Positions 46,225 through 58,030 of a stretch of 64,000 nucleotides of DNA are shown here, piece by piece (the first letter of the stretch is position 1; each line of letters starts with the position of its first letter). Under the pieces are notes generated by a model. It searched no databases and was not told the origin of the DNA. It saw only the letters and a list, made by a program, of their open reading frames with translations. The stretch lies in assembly GCA_032622095.1 (NCBI GenBank), contig CP136068.1, positions 186,549,309-186,613,308 of the forward strand. The letters run 5' to 3'. Made by a program: the position numbers and the translations under genes. The DNA comes from Siphonodentalium dalli (Eukaryota; Mollusca; Scaphopoda; Gadilida; Siphonodentaliidae).

Positions 46225-46475
46225 CGGTAAGTATATCTGCATCTGTATCGGATTGGTAGCGATAGCTCATATTGTGATCGTTGACCTCGCTCACTACCTT
46301 ACCTATCTACATATATGCTAGCTGGTAGGTACCTGTATACCCAAGTCTGTATCGGATTGGTAGCTGACACTGTGACCTCGTTCACGACCTGACCTGTATA
46401 TCCATACCTGTATCTGATTGGTAGCGGTAGCTGATACTATCACCTTCGACATGGTTCACGACCTGACATTGCTGG
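46225..46475 (+). repeat. Imperfect tandem repeat, about 90-bp units x 3
   Basis: CTGTATCGGATTGGTAGC(G)-like starts occur near 46242, 46351 and 46410. Each is followed by GCTGA(T/C)A(C)..GTGA(C)C and TTCACGACCTGACCT. Poorly conserved. Confidence 0.75.
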
Positions 46476-47671
46476 TTATGGATAGGCTCGTTTGCATGCT
46501 ATTAGCTGGACTGACAGTGAAGCACAACGACCAGATCTGACATCACAGAATGGATGAGTAACACGTCAACCGAGACATATGACGAGCAGTTGATAGGGTG
46601 GTAAAGCGACATGATTGTCGACAGTACATGGCTGGATGACGACATCAGTATTCATAAGTAAGCTGATTGACGTAGTACATCTGGGATGTCTATAGACCTG
46701 TCAGTACATGAGCGTTGCCAACTGGTGGACTGGATTATAACCTACATTGTGTACATGATGAATACAGCACTCAAATACCCAAATCAATCTGAATTGACAA
46801 GTCTAACAAGAGTAGAGACCAGTATAAAATGCTATAATTTATTTACAATGACCAGAATAATATAATAGAAGTAAAGCTATAAGGCAACAATATGAACAAT
46901 ATATAAGCACTATCTTACGGGAATAGAGCAGTGATGGAATACTCGTAAATTATTTCAATTAGTGCGATTACTGCACGTATACAGCTAAAATTATTCCATA
47001 ATCTACTCTATTTGTACCAACGACTACGTATGCAAATACGTATTTATATGTCTGAACATGAATATATTATAGTAAATGAGCTACCTGTGAGGAATAATAA
47101 TAATATGACCTGGATAAACCTGTTATGTATATATGATCGTAGAATGGTACTGCAGCATATACTGATAAAGTATTGACGTGGTATGTGTACTGTGTGGTGG
47201 GTGCATTGCGTGCATGTGGGCTGACCTTCATACCTTGGCCTCAACCAAGTGTGGACATCTATGTGTCACCAGGCAGCACTGGAAATGGTTCACCTGGGCT
47301 GGGCGTAATACCGTGCATCGGCAAAGCAATCGACCAAGTGGTTGTATGGTTGGTTGATTCCGTTGGAATGTCCTTGTATGGTTGTTGACAAAGTGACGCA
47401 AGTGTCTATGCCGAGAGAGAAAGTTGAAAGCCATCGACGTTGGCGGTAGACTAGACACTGGCTCTATGACGCTCCGACGCTCTACTCTGTTCGCCGTCAT
47501 GACGGCGTGCATAGTGTAATGACTTAACCACGATGGCGGTTGGTCTGAAACGAGGCCGTAAAATAGCATGGCAACACACAGCACGCGGCACGTTGGAATT
47601 CCGTTAATATTTACAATTATGAAAGTGTCAGATCAGCAAAGCGATTTGTGAAGTAACACTGATCACACTGA
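46476..47671. other. Gene-free stretch
   Basis: No confident exon. I searched here on the minus strand for the missing lectin signal-peptide exon. A frame near 47570-47530 has a short hydrophobic start but no phase-1 donor, so I did not accept it. Confidence 0.4.
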
Positions 47672-47911
47672 TCAAATAGTACGAATACGACGAATCGATA
47701 TAAATCGCAATGAATAGTACGAATACGACGAATCGATATAAATCGCAATGAATAGTATGAATACGACGAATCGATATAAATCGCAATGAATAGTACGAAT
47801 ACGACGAATCGATATAAATCGCAATGAATAGTACGAATACGACGAATCGATATAAATCGCAATGAATAGTACGAATACGACGAATCGATATAAATCGCAA
47901 TGAATAGTATG
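47672..47911 (+). repeat. 38-bp tandem repeat, about 6 units
   Basis: Unit AATAGTACGAATACGACGAA then TCGATATAAATCGCAATG, almost invariant (GTACG or GTATG). Units contain TCGATATAAATCG, a short self-complementary stretch. The parallel open frames of up to 100 codons on the minus strand come from the repeat. Confidence 0.95.
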
Positions 47912-48329
47912 AAAGTCAAATTACGTAAACTAGGGCGAACGTGTAATTAGTTAACCCTCTCACGCAACACACATATGTTACAAAATGTTAGCACGTGTGT
48001 CGCAGCACATATTATAATAGAAATTGATATGAGAGTAAGCTGTCATATGGATGCTTATAATATATATTTTATAATATACAACTTTCGGTAACCAAAATCG
48101 GTCGCGCTAAGTAAAAGCCATTAAGAAAGTGTGAAGGGTACGTGGTGTACTGTTTGGAGAGCCACGGGTCATTAAACAAACTTGGATATAGTACTTTACG
48201 CAATGCCATGCGTGTATTAATTTCAGTTACAAACATATCCCCTGTACTTATTTGGTAATTGAATAATTAGGGGATTGACCATTTGGAGTAACAGGTATGG
48301 AACGAGGAACAGGAACAACTTCCGAGTAA
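47912..48329. other. Gene-free stretch
   Basis: AT-rich between two arrays. Nothing recognised. Confidence 0.4.
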
Positions 48330-49080
48330 CAGAATTACTATAGGGAGTAACAGGAATGAGGAACAGAAAGAATTGCCTCTCTCATTCATGAATATTTCAA
48401 CATTTAAACACTCGCTTTTGAAAACTAGGCGTACAATTGACAAGGAGCGTTGAACGGTAAATCGGAAATTACCAAAATGTTAATTTTTCCGAGTAACAGG
48501 AATGAGGAACATATATATAAACTTAATTTTCTCGCGCTTTACGCAATCAAAGAATATACATTATATATCATTCGAAAGCATAGCCACTCCACTAAAAGCA
48601 TATTGCAACATGTTTGCACTACTTTTGGAAACGAAACGTATAATTGGCCCGGGACGTCGAGCGGTGAAGCTTAAATTAGCAAAAACGTATTTTTTCCGAG
48701 TAACACGATGGGGGTATAGATATATAAACTTAATTTTCTCGCATTTTACGCAATAAAACAATACATGTTATACATCATTCGAAAGCATAGCCTCTTCCCT
48801 TCATTAATATTGCAACAGTTAAACACTACATTGAGAACTAAGCGTATAATTGGCCAAGAACGTCGAGCGGTGAATTAGTAAAACGAAGTAACAGGAATGA
48901 GGTACAGATATATATAAGCTCAATTTGCTCGCATTTTACGCGACAAAATTGTTATATATCATTCGAAAGCAGAGCCTCACCCCTTCATTAATATTACAAA
49001 ATATACACACTACCTTTGAGAACTAGGCGTATAATTTGCAAGAAACATCGAAATTAGCACCCCGAAGAACGTAACATATT
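48330..49080 (+). repeat. About 200-bp tandem repeat, 3 to 4 units
   Basis: ATCATTCGAAAGCA(T/G)AGCC recurs at about 48568, 48774 and 48958. Each unit also has GAGTAACAGGAATGAGG, a TATATAAACTTAATTTTCTCG stretch cut short here, and AAGCGTATAATTGGCCA. The first unit (48350-48480) lacks the middle. Spacings are 207 and 184 bp. Confidence 0.88.
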
Positions 49081-49357
49081 CTTCGTAAATTACGCAATAT
49101 CACTGCCAAATATTTTCAGAAATGGGACGAGTATCATTCATGGTATTCATTGCTGGCACATAGAATGCTTTTTATTTGACAAATTTACGAAAAAGTTGGA
49201 AAAATGGTTGATATCTGTTTTGGGCGAAATGAAGCTACCTCGAACAAATATCTATATATATGATATATGGCTCGGCCAATCAGAAAACTCATTACAGCCT
49301 TTAACAAATTCACATTACCACATGCAGCACGTGTTTACTGCGTGTGGATATATATAT

Positions 49358-49502
49358 ACGATAATAGCATAGTGTGTTTTGAGATGTGTTTTATCTCAAT
49401 GAGTTAGAAGTATGATTTTTCGCGAGGCTCTGCTAAGCGAAAAATCATACTTCTAACGAGTTGAGATAAAACACATGTCAAAACACGCTATGATATTGTT
49501 GT
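49358..49502. repeat. Near-perfect palindrome, about 145 bp
   Basis: GTTAGAAGTATGATTTTTCG pairs with CGAAAAATCATACTTCTAAC; TGTGTTTTATCTCAA pairs with TTGAGATAAAACACA; ATAGCATAGTGTGTTTTG pairs with CAAAACACGCTATGAT. The loop is AGGCTCTGCT-like. A foldback element. Confidence 0.92.
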
Positions 49503-50809
49503 ATTTATCTTATGCCAACTGACACTATAATTTTTTGTCAAATTAAACAATTTGTATGGCAGTTTTCAGACAAAAACAACCTACATTTTGGTCATTTCGA
49601 AGAGCAATTCCTGTTACGCATGAATACGCAGTTACAGTACATGTGATGAGGTCGCGAATATATGGAACATTGGGGTGATTTGTCAGCAATAAACAAGATA
49701 GAAGTCCTGATGTAATATGAATCCATGTACAGAAATCGGAACTGTGAAATTCTTTCAATCAAATATCAATGTTCTCAAACAAAAAGCAAAGTCATTGAAA
49801 CTGTTATAGTTCAGAATTCGCTAGATTGAAAATAGCCATGCAAGTTCTGATAAAAGTGTACATCGTAAATTTTTCAAATTTCGTGCGGTTCCAGCTGTCT
49901 AAAATTATAGGAACAGAATAGTGAAAGCTAAAATTTAATCCTATTAGGGACATGAAATCATGTTTCATCGAATAAATAGCTACATTACAATTTTATTCAA
50001 CTTGTATGCATTAATTTATTCGATTAAACCATCCGAAACGCTGAAGTAGATATGACCCAATTTCGAGGTGAGAGTTTTTGTTGATACGTCGCCAAGGCAG
50101 CAACGTCGTGATGTGAAAGGTCACGTTGTGCATAGTCCTTTCTTGGAGTATAATACACATATGTAAGATATAGCTAACATTTAATACACAGTATAACATC
50201 AAACCAGTATAGAATAAAAGGTTCATAACAAGCATGTCTGCATTTATTAACACTCAAACTATATACATCGGTTCCCTCAATGTTATGTATATACACCGGT
50301 CTCCTTAAAGAATGCATCATACTCTCAAAATATGAAGGAGACCTAAAAAAATGCATATCCCATAATGCTGACTCCTCGTTGGAATATATATAATTTAGAG
50401 CCTGTTTGATGGACATAGTGATGATATTCGGAAGTGTTATCTATATTGCATCATAAATAAAGGATATACATTATGGCCTCTTAATGCAGAATTCCGACCA
50501 CAGTGCCCTTAAGGAAGAAAGCAGCATTATATATATAGCGTCCTGCCTGGCTACCCTTCGGCATACAGTTGCCAAATAGTATATTGTTTTCTCTATTTTG
50601 TTGTTAAATCTTCTTGTTAGTAAACTATAGTTCTGCACTCCGAAGATAACAATGTTCTGATATAATGGTAGTGACTGTGCTCCTTTAATAAGATCATTAA
50701 TACTTAGTCTGTCGCGAGTACAGTAAACGCATAACGCTCACTCATTTGTGAACTTTCCACAATAAAAGATGTATTCTAGGGTCTCTGTCAGAACGAAAAA
50801 TAATACCTA
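49503..50809. other. Gene-free stretch
   Basis: No exon, transposon terminus or repeat recognised. Open frames are at most 80 codons and motif-free. Confidence 0.4.
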
Positions 50810-51300
50810 ATCGTGGTAGAACAAGCTGAAACTAACTATTTTTGCAGAAGATATTGTTCACGAAAATGATAGTTAAAAATAACGGAATCGGTGGTGGTGA
50901 CTATTGTCAAATCGACGAGGGACGATACCCACCACAGACTTGTTCCATAAATTAATGATGTTGGTATAGTGAGCTCTGTGGCAAAGTCCTAACTCATTTG
51001 CCAACATTGTTGGTGTTAAAAGTACTACATCATATCATATATATACTCGATAAGAAACAATTGTAGGTTAATTTGAATTTTCCGTCCATCTGGAGCCGAA
51101 ACATTTTTGTTGAACAAATTTATTTTCACAAAAATTTATTTTCACACATGATAATTAAAATGGATATTGCAATATTCCCAAATAGTTAAAACATATGGCG
51201 TAGCAGTTATCTGGCAAAGAAATTTACAAATGTTTTAAACAGTTTGCGAGTTACTGGATTTTAGCTACTCCTCCCCGAACACGTTTTTGTTCATCATATG
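50810..51300 (+). repeat. Dispersed repeat R50, copy 1
   Basis: Ordered blocks GTAGAACAAGCTGAAACT, GATATTGTTCACGAAAATGA, GGTGGTGGTGACTATTGTCA and AAATCGACGA, then CTAACTCATTTGCCAACATTG and finally GTTTGCGAGTTACTGGATTT and TAGCTACTCCTCCCC. All appear in the same order, inverted, at 62270-62760. Length about 490 bp. Class unknown; no frame is conserved. Confidence 0.85.
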
Positions 51301-51394
51301 GGGCAGTGTGAGCAGTGCTGACTTTGTAGTTGAGTGGTATTTTTTTTAAAAACAAAAACCGATCGAGCTCTGTGTGGTGAAAGTTACTTATACC

Positions 51395-51740
51395 AAAATT
51401 GTTCATGTAGGTATATCTCCTATGTTGTAAACTTCAGCTTACTCGCTGCTGTGAGAATATATTTACACGCCACTGTAGGTATACAGCTTCCTACTGCTGG
51501 TATACAGCTTCATACTGTGGGTATACAGCTTCCTACTGTGGGTATACATATTCCTATTGTGGGTATGTAGCTTCCTACTGTTGGTATACAACTTCCTACT
51601 GTGTGTACACAGCTTCCTATTGGGTGTATCCTATTGGGTATAGCTCTCTTTACACGCTGCTGGCCATATATTTCTGACACGGGTGTAAATATTTCAACGA
51701 GAGTTAAACGTTTATACAATCAGTGGGATTACGTCGTAGA
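51395..51740 (+). repeat. Dispersed repeat R33, copy 2 (about 9 internal units)
   Basis: Same family as 33045-33260: GTTGTAAACTTCAGCTTAC, then about nine 20-22-bp units (CTACTGTGGGTATACAGCTT), then GTGTAAATATTTCAACGAGA and AAACGTTTATAC. The internal unit has expanded here compared with three at 33.1 kb. Confidence 0.85.
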
Positions 51741-52009
51741 TTACCTCTGTCGACGTCTGTCGAAAGGGCGCAACTTGAATAAACTACAAGGACGGACTTT
51801 CCTGTACCGTACACATAATTCTAAAACTGTCAACATGCGCCACTTTGTCAATAATGGTAGTTCACTAATCGACACTAATCGTTATTTAAAGGTGTCGACT
51901 TCAGTGAGACGAGTTGACGTGTTATTTGTAGGTTGACATATCGGGTCTTAATTTAATTGACGGGGAAATTGTCGTCTTTTTGCGTGGCATTCATGTGCTT
52001 ATCAGAGGG

Positions 52010-53310
52010 ATACTCCAATTAGAAACATGAAAATATTTCACCTATCCTTGTTAAAAAAGGGTTACAAAGTTACATTTGGAAGTCGTTTCAAAAATCCGAC
52101 TTGTTTTTTGTTACATAGTTACAAATGCTTATCAGAGAAAAACTCCAATAAGAAAGATGAAAATATTTCACCCACCCATGCTTAAAAAAGGTTAAAAAGT
52201 TACATTTGGAAGTCGTTTCAAAACTGCGACGAGTTTTTGTTACATAGTTACAAATGCTTATAAGAGAATAACTCCAACTAGAAAAATCTAAATATTTCAC
52301 CCATCCTTGTTTAAAAAGGCTTACAATGTTACATTTGCAATTCGTTTCAAAAATGCGACGTGTTTTTTTGTCACACAGTTACAACTGCTTATCTGCGAAT
52401 AACCACAACTAGAAAAATGAAAATATTTCACCTATCCTTGTTTAAAAATGGTTACAAAGTTACATTTGGAAGTCGTTTCAAAAATGCGACGTGTTTTCTG
52501 TCACATAGTTACAAATACTTATCAGAGAAAAACTGCAACTAGAAAAATGAAAATATTTCCTCCATCCTTGTTAAAAAGGGTCATAAAATTACATTTGGAG
52601 ATCGTTTAAAAAATCCGACGTCTTTTTGTCACAAAGTTACCAATGCTTATCAAAATACAACTGCAACTAGAATCAAAATATTTCTCCTATCCTTGTTTTA
52701 AAAGGGTTATAAAGTTACATATGGAAGTCGTTTCGAAAATCCGACGTGTTTTTTTGGTCACATAGTTACAAATGCTTATCAGAGAATAACTCCAACTGAA
52801 CAAATTTAAATATTTCACCTGTCCTTGTTAAAAAAGGGTTACAAAGTTACATTTGCAAGTCGCTTAAAAAATCAGACGAGCTTTTTGTCACATAGTTACA
52901 AATCCGTATCCGCGAATAACACCAAATAGAGAATATTTCACCTGTCCTTGTTAAAAAAGGGTTACAAAGTTACATTTGGACGTCGATTTAAATATGCGAT
53001 GTGTTTTTGTCACAAAGCTACCAATGCTTATCATTGAATAACTCAAATTAGAAAAATGAAAATATGTATCCTATCCTTGTTAAAAAAGGGTTACAAAGTT
53101 ACATTTGCTAGTCGTTTCAAAAATCCGACGTGTTTTTTTTACAAAGTTACAAATGCTTTTCAGAGTATAAATCCAATTAGAAAAATGAAAATATTTCACC
53201 CACACTTGTTTAAAATGGTTATAAAGTCACATTTGGAAGTCGTTTCAAAAATGCAACGTGTTTTTGTTACATAGTTACAAATGCTTATCAGACAATAATC
53301 CAATTAGAAA
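52010..53310 (+). repeat. About 130-bp tandem repeat, 10 units
   Basis: Each unit contains AAAATGAAAATATTTCACC, TCCTTGTTAAAAAAGGGTTA, AAGTTACATTTGGAAGTCGT, TTCAAAAATCCGACGTGTTT and TACAAATGCTTATCAGAGAA. Starts of the last block at 52122, 52251 and 52382 give 129-131 bp. Older than the 53-55-bp arrays, judged by the many substitutions. Confidence 0.92.
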
Positions 53311-54149
53311 AATGAAAATATTATTTTATAAGGGAGATAACTTTGTTGAGAATGCGACACGGTCATTTCCGAATTTCAGGGAAGCCATAGAGAATACGCT
53401 GATAGGGTTTGGCAAAATATTAAAGGTACTCATAGAAACCATACACTTTCGTTTGTCCAGCTTATAGACATCAGAATGATCAGATGTATTAATTAAAAGG
53501 GCACCATAATAATTTAACTAACCAACTAATTATATACCCACTTTAGAACATATTAATCTGCACCACTATCTTTCTCGTAAAATGATACTTATGTTGGACA
53601 CCGTTATAACATCTATAGCAGACAGGTAGGCATGCATTGACAAATATAGATATTGACGAAAATGTGAACACTCTACAACCTGTATAAAATGTACAAGGGC
53701 GAATGGAAGAAGCACGCTGTCGAAATAGACAGTTATTGATAAAACATAGTTTACAACATTGATCATTGGACCAGTTATTTCAACTGAAGTAGCCACTCAT
53801 AATACCTACACAAATGTGAAAGTGCGTGTCACAATGTTGAATCAACTGAATTATCTTCAAGTACGATCGGAGTAAGGGTTTTTTCCGAATGACACCCGGA
53901 CAGTAAATTAACAGAATAGTCTGGGGAAAAAAGATAATGCGAGTTTCTAAAGGTTTGATCAATTTTACTTGTTCAAAAGACGATTGTATGTCTAACTGCC
54001 CACGGTTATTTTTCTGATCGATGAGTATCGACTGAGAACACGTTTGTTGCCAGTGTCCTTGGAATTTCGCGGGGACTCTTGTACTCTTTAATCTCATCAA
54101 AGAACTTTGCCAGTGGCTCTCTGTATGTTCACAAGGTTAAGCTCGCGAT
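53311..54149. other. Gene-free stretch
   Basis: No exon recognised; AT-rich flank of the 130-bp array. A 106-codon minus frame (53780-54100) has no motif. Confidence 0.4.
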
Positions 54150-55066
54150 GCACCCGGCCCACACGGAAACCATGCTGGACCAGGGGGGGCGGAAAAAAAC
54201 TGCACACACAGGGTGGAAAAAACTGTTTTCTTGGGTTTGGGTACACCCCCCCCCAAACAGCAAAAACTGCAGTTTTTTTCCACTGACCATTTGCCCCCCC
54301 CCCCCCAGAAAAATCAAATCTACCCCAGCTGGACAACAACTCGGTTTGACCGGAAACCGAAAAAAACACCGGAGCATACAATTCACGAGAAGGTGCTTGG
54401 TAACTTAGTTTAGATTATTATGACTAAAATGCTCATTGTCTACCAGTAGAACGCAGATTTGTACCTCGTGATGTCATGACTTGTACAAACATGTATATTG
54501 GTGATCGCAACGCTTTGTATGCACTTTAAAAAATGACAACTAGTCATTACCTCGACTTTGAAAAAGATGCAAATGAGATGAGTGAGATACCAGCATATAA
54601 CTGTTTTCTGATACCATTGGAGGAGAAATTGTTTAATACATGGGATAGTTCTGCAGTAAAAAAATGCCAGATAAGCGATCGCAGGGTAGAATTCTGCATT
54701 CGACTTGTAGACACTGACATAGTCGACATTATTAAGAGGGTTAATGGGGTCAATATCACATGTAAACCAAGACAGTGGTTATCCAAAATTGTTTTAGGTG
54801 GATTGTACTACTCATGTATATATGATTTGGATATTAAGGTTAATCCATATTCTATAAAATGAGAGAAAATTGAAGTTGTGAGTCTGAAAATACATATTTG
54901 GAAAAAAAATACATGCAATTTTTTCCGACAACCCCCCCCCCCCTAAATGAAAAAGGAAAACATTTACGTGTAAATTGTTGACGCCTAGGTAGCCCCCAAC
55001 CCCCGGTACGTTGTGTCCCGCAGTTTTTTTCCGCCCCCCCCATGGCTGGACTGTTCATTTTATCAT
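54150..55066. repeat. Cluster of poly-G/C plus GGAAAAAA(C/T)TGC motifs
   Basis: The composite motif G-tract followed closely by GGAAAAAAACTGC occurs five times: plus strand at about 54183 and 54211; minus strand at about 54270-54306, 54917-54943 and 55021-55041. C or G runs reach 9 (54246), 13 (54294), 12 (54932) and 8 (55034). The outermost copies (CCATGCTGGACCAG... and its inverted partner ...CCATGGCTGGACTG) face each other, suggesting an inverted-repeat-bounded unit of about 0.9 kb that encloses an open frame at 54533. Confidence 0.7.
54533..54862 (+). CDS. Unrecognised 109-codon open frame
   Basis: ATG 54533 to TGA 54862, inside the G/C-tract-bounded interval. The predicted protein is soluble-looking and acidic at first (HYLDFEKDANEMSEIPAYN), with IIKRVNGVNITCKPRQWL and a hydrophobic patch VLGGLYYSCIYDLDIKV. 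Composition looks more protein-like than neighbouring frames, with few low-complexity runs. I recognise no family. A 79-codon frame runs antisense. It could be a small single-exon gene, a captured exon inside a mobile element, or chance. Confidence 0.25.
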   Translation: MTTSHYLDFEKDANEMSEIPAYNCFLIPLEEKLFNTWDSSAVKKCQISDRRVEFCIRLVDTDIVDIIKRVNGVNITCKPRQWLSKIVLGGLYYSCIYDLDIKVNPYSIK

Positions 55067-55789
55067 TCTTTTACATCTAGCTGATAAATAATTTACAAAT
55101 ACACTTCTCCCACCAGGCCAAAACATTGTCGACCGATGGGTCCTGGACCCTCACTTGTCGCCAATAAAGCACTTCTAATCAATTATAAAAAAGCAAACAA
55201 ACCAGATACAAATCAAGGCCTGAACGTGCATATTGACTTATAGTTTCTAGGATTGTGCTGCTTTTTTCAGTCAAGTTTGGATTTAAAATGTCCTGCTCCC
55301 TCTGCGATGGCCAGCGAATAACTAGTAAGCAATTATGAACAAATAAGCGAGGCTTGAATTTTCCGAAAATATAATTTTAATTTTCAGATTAAAAAATGTA
55401 TTCACACATGGCCGAAAAAAATACCATTGGTCTGACCTTTATTAGTTACGGTCTTGATATTAATTAAACGGTGTTCAACCGTTAAAAAATACAATGGTCT
55501 GACAGTTACTGGTTACTTATTAAACGGTTTTGTACCATGGAACTTGCTACAACCTGACCATGTGTTTAATGGTCCAATGTTGGCAGCGATGTTTCGCGAT
55601 ATGACACCGTTAAAGTGACGGGCTTTTTTCTAACAGTCCATGCAACTATGCGAATCGTAGAGAAAAACGTGTATGATAAACGGACTAGAATATTGGGTGC
55701 GATGGTGTGACAGTACCCTTAGAAAATAACAATTGGATCATCTACAACCATAATCATCGCCATAAACGTATCCGTTGCTCTATCCGTTA
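55067..55789. other. Gene-free stretch
   Basis: A weak pair of related segments near 55432-55460 and 55490-55520 (ATGGTCTGAC...GTTA.). No exon recognised. Confidence 0.4.
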
Positions 55790-56160
55790 GTTGCGAAACC
55801 TTTCTAATAGTCAGGAGGCAAGCATTCCCAAATTTGTTTTGCTAAACATTTTTAGTACCATATGACAACATATCCTTGGTGGTAGAGTTTGGTCCGCTCA
55901 TTAAAAAAAACATTGTTGCCAATTTTCTATTCCCATGTTAGAGGTCAAATGTCAAGGTCATATCTATAGGCGCCTTTCTGTCCTAGCCTGAATTTTTCAA
56001 CATATAGCATGAAAAATTGAAAAAGGCCAATCTCAAGAACCAACAAACCATGTGTTTGAAGAAATGGTGTTAACTTATAGTGCCAATGGTTCATCAAGCG
56101 GACTGAGTCACTTTGACATATATGGTCAAGGTCAATTGCTAAGGTCAAGGTCATTCGAAA
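55790..56160 (+). repeat. Dispersed AGGTCA repeat family, copy 2
   Basis: CTAATAGTCAGGAGGCAAGC, CTAAACATTTTTAGTACCAT, CATTGTTGCCAATTTTCTA and GAGGTCAAATGTCAAGGTCA match, inverted, 63340-63545. Then ACTTATAGTGCCA...TGGTCAAGGTCAATTGC and TAAGGTCAAGGTCATTCG match copies 1 and 3. It therefore joins the 5' part seen at 63.4 kb to the 3' part seen at 27.8 and 56.7 kb. Confidence 0.8.
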
Positions 56161-56850
56161 AATGTGATATTTTGGTCTATTTTTTATATTGTCTCATATT
56201 TCGCCACACCTAGTGCGTTAGTCATGAAAGCAATCGCTACCATAATGCACAAAAAGTAGGCCGCACTCAGTGCTTAATTTGTTATATGATGCATTTGGCA
56301 TAATACGGTCACTGTCACATGTGACAGCATTTAGTTGATACACAATCACATTTTAAGTACTAATTTTTATAGTATTTGTGGCAGTACACAAGTCACGATA
56401 CATTACCCTTAAGATACCATTATGATTTTGTGACTTTAGTAACTAAAGCATGAACCTGCATCATATGTGTTGCTTAGTTTCAGTGGAAACTTTTTGGAGG
56501 TGGTGCCCAAGTGAGGGATCATGTGTCAGTAAGCAATATGGCTTCCATGGCAACGGCATCAAATACAATGTATTTGGAGAAAAGTTGATAAAGTCCACTG
56601 TTGGCAATCCGATTAGCCTTGTGTTTGAAAACATTATGTGAACTTATAGTACCATTAATGGTCATACAAACGCACTAGGCCATAGGACATGTAGGGTCAC
56701 AGTCACTTGCTAAGGTCATGGTCATTGAAAATTTGATATACCTTTTATAAATTGTCTCATATTCCACTACCACTAGCGCATGCTGAAATACCCAAGCAAG
56801 CCATGGTATGATGGGATCTGCTACTAAATGACAATGGGGTATAGCAAAAC
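56161..56850 (+). repeat. Dispersed AGGTCA repeat family, copy 3
   Basis: After a linking segment, GTGTCAGTAAGCAATATGGC, CTTCCATGGCAACGGCATC, CACTGTTGGCAATCCG, GTGAACTTATAGTACCAT and TCACTTGCTAAGGTCATGG follow the order of copy 1. Both copies 2 and 3 continue with an ATTGTCTCATATT(T/C)C(G/A)C block. The 63-codon frame at 56450 is incidental. Confidence 0.75.
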
Positions 56851-57129
56851 AGCTGCGACATCAGGCAGTGTGCAATATTGTGAATATATAGAGTGGCCAA
56901 TGGCACCGTGGATTGAGGGAATATGATGCTTTGAGACTTAGGATTTGGTCAAAAGACTGCTGGCCTAATGTGAGGCCGCAGCCGTGGACTATTTATAGAA
57001 GCTAGTCAATTAATGACTGTTGAGTCGCTCACACGAAATTCAATGCAAAGACTGAGAAGACTCTGACTCTTAAGATCACGACAGTTAGTACATGTCGATA
57101 TCACTTAAGAACAAGTAGTTCTAAGCAGG

Positions 57130-58030
57130 GACGTCTTTATATGGTATCCATTGATCAGTGGGGTGTCAACCTTGAAACTGTCAATTGCACGCCCAAACCC
57201 ATCCCAACATAGTCCACATGAGGACCCCTCCAACTGAAACAAACATACTCCCAAGTTTGTAAAATTCCTTTTCATACCCCCTTGCATACATTGGAAGTGA
57301 TGCCCCCTTCCCTTCCGACCCCATTCAAACATATTTTATTCCCAACTATCCATGGACCCTACACACCAAAGCGACATTGTTTGACTGGTCGGACCCATTA
57401 TAACAAATCTAACCCAAGGACCTTCCAAACTATATATAGGCTAAAAAGGACTGATGGCTCTTGAGAACATTTTTAAGATTAACCATTGAGGAAAATAGTT
57501 ATGTCCCAGGATCCGCCAGTATTGGATACCCAATTTGAACAAATAACACAAAGACCTCTTTACCAAATATAAGCATAATAGGCCTGATGGTTCTTGATGT
57601 GTTTTGTGAAATACTATAGAGGGAACGAGTTATGTCCCTGGGTCTACCCCTATTTGACCTGGGGACCCCATTTGAACAAATCTGAATCATTGTCACACAA
57701 TGATTCTCCATACCAAATATAATCTGAATATAGGTCGGGTGGTTCTTGATAAGAAGACATTTTAACAATTATTATGGATAGAAAAGTTATTGTCCTGGCT
57801 CCGCCATTGTTGTATTCCTGACACTCAAGGACCATCCATACCAAATATAAGCTAGATAGCCCCGATGGTTCTTGAGATGTTTTAAGAATTAATATGGACG
57901 GAAAAAGCTTGAACCCTTTTGACCCGGCGACCCAATTTGAACAAATCAGAAACCCAGTCACCTGGGGACCATCCACAATATATATAACTCAATTCTGACT
58001 TGAGGTTCTTGAGAAGATATTGACGGGTGT
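57130..58030 (+). repeat. Tandem/dispersed GGTTCTTGA repeat, about 5 diverged units
   Basis: Recurring order in 110-150-bp units: ATTTGAACAAATC..., CC(A)TACCAAATATAA, a (A)TAG(G)CC(T)GATGGTTCTTGA block and AAGA..TTTTAA. The best units are at 57510-57620, 57660-57770, 57820-57890 and 57920-58015. This class of repeat is frequent in molluscan intergenic DNA (from memory). Overlapping minus-strand open frames (89 and 108 codons) are by-products. Confidence 0.75.

Noticed and set aside
47228-47584. Signal-peptide exon for the lectin gene
   Set aside because: The hydrophobic start is short, the first true ATG leaves a weak signal, and no phase-1 donor follows to match the phase-1 acceptor at 45952.
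47617-47919. Membrane protein of 90-100 residues
   Set aside because: Two overlapping frames are open across the same 38-bp tandem repeat, as expected from a stop-free unit read in all phases.
57499-57976. Coding frames of 89 and 108 codons on the minus strand
   Set aside because: They overlap each other across a diverged GGTTCTTGA repeat and show no domain.
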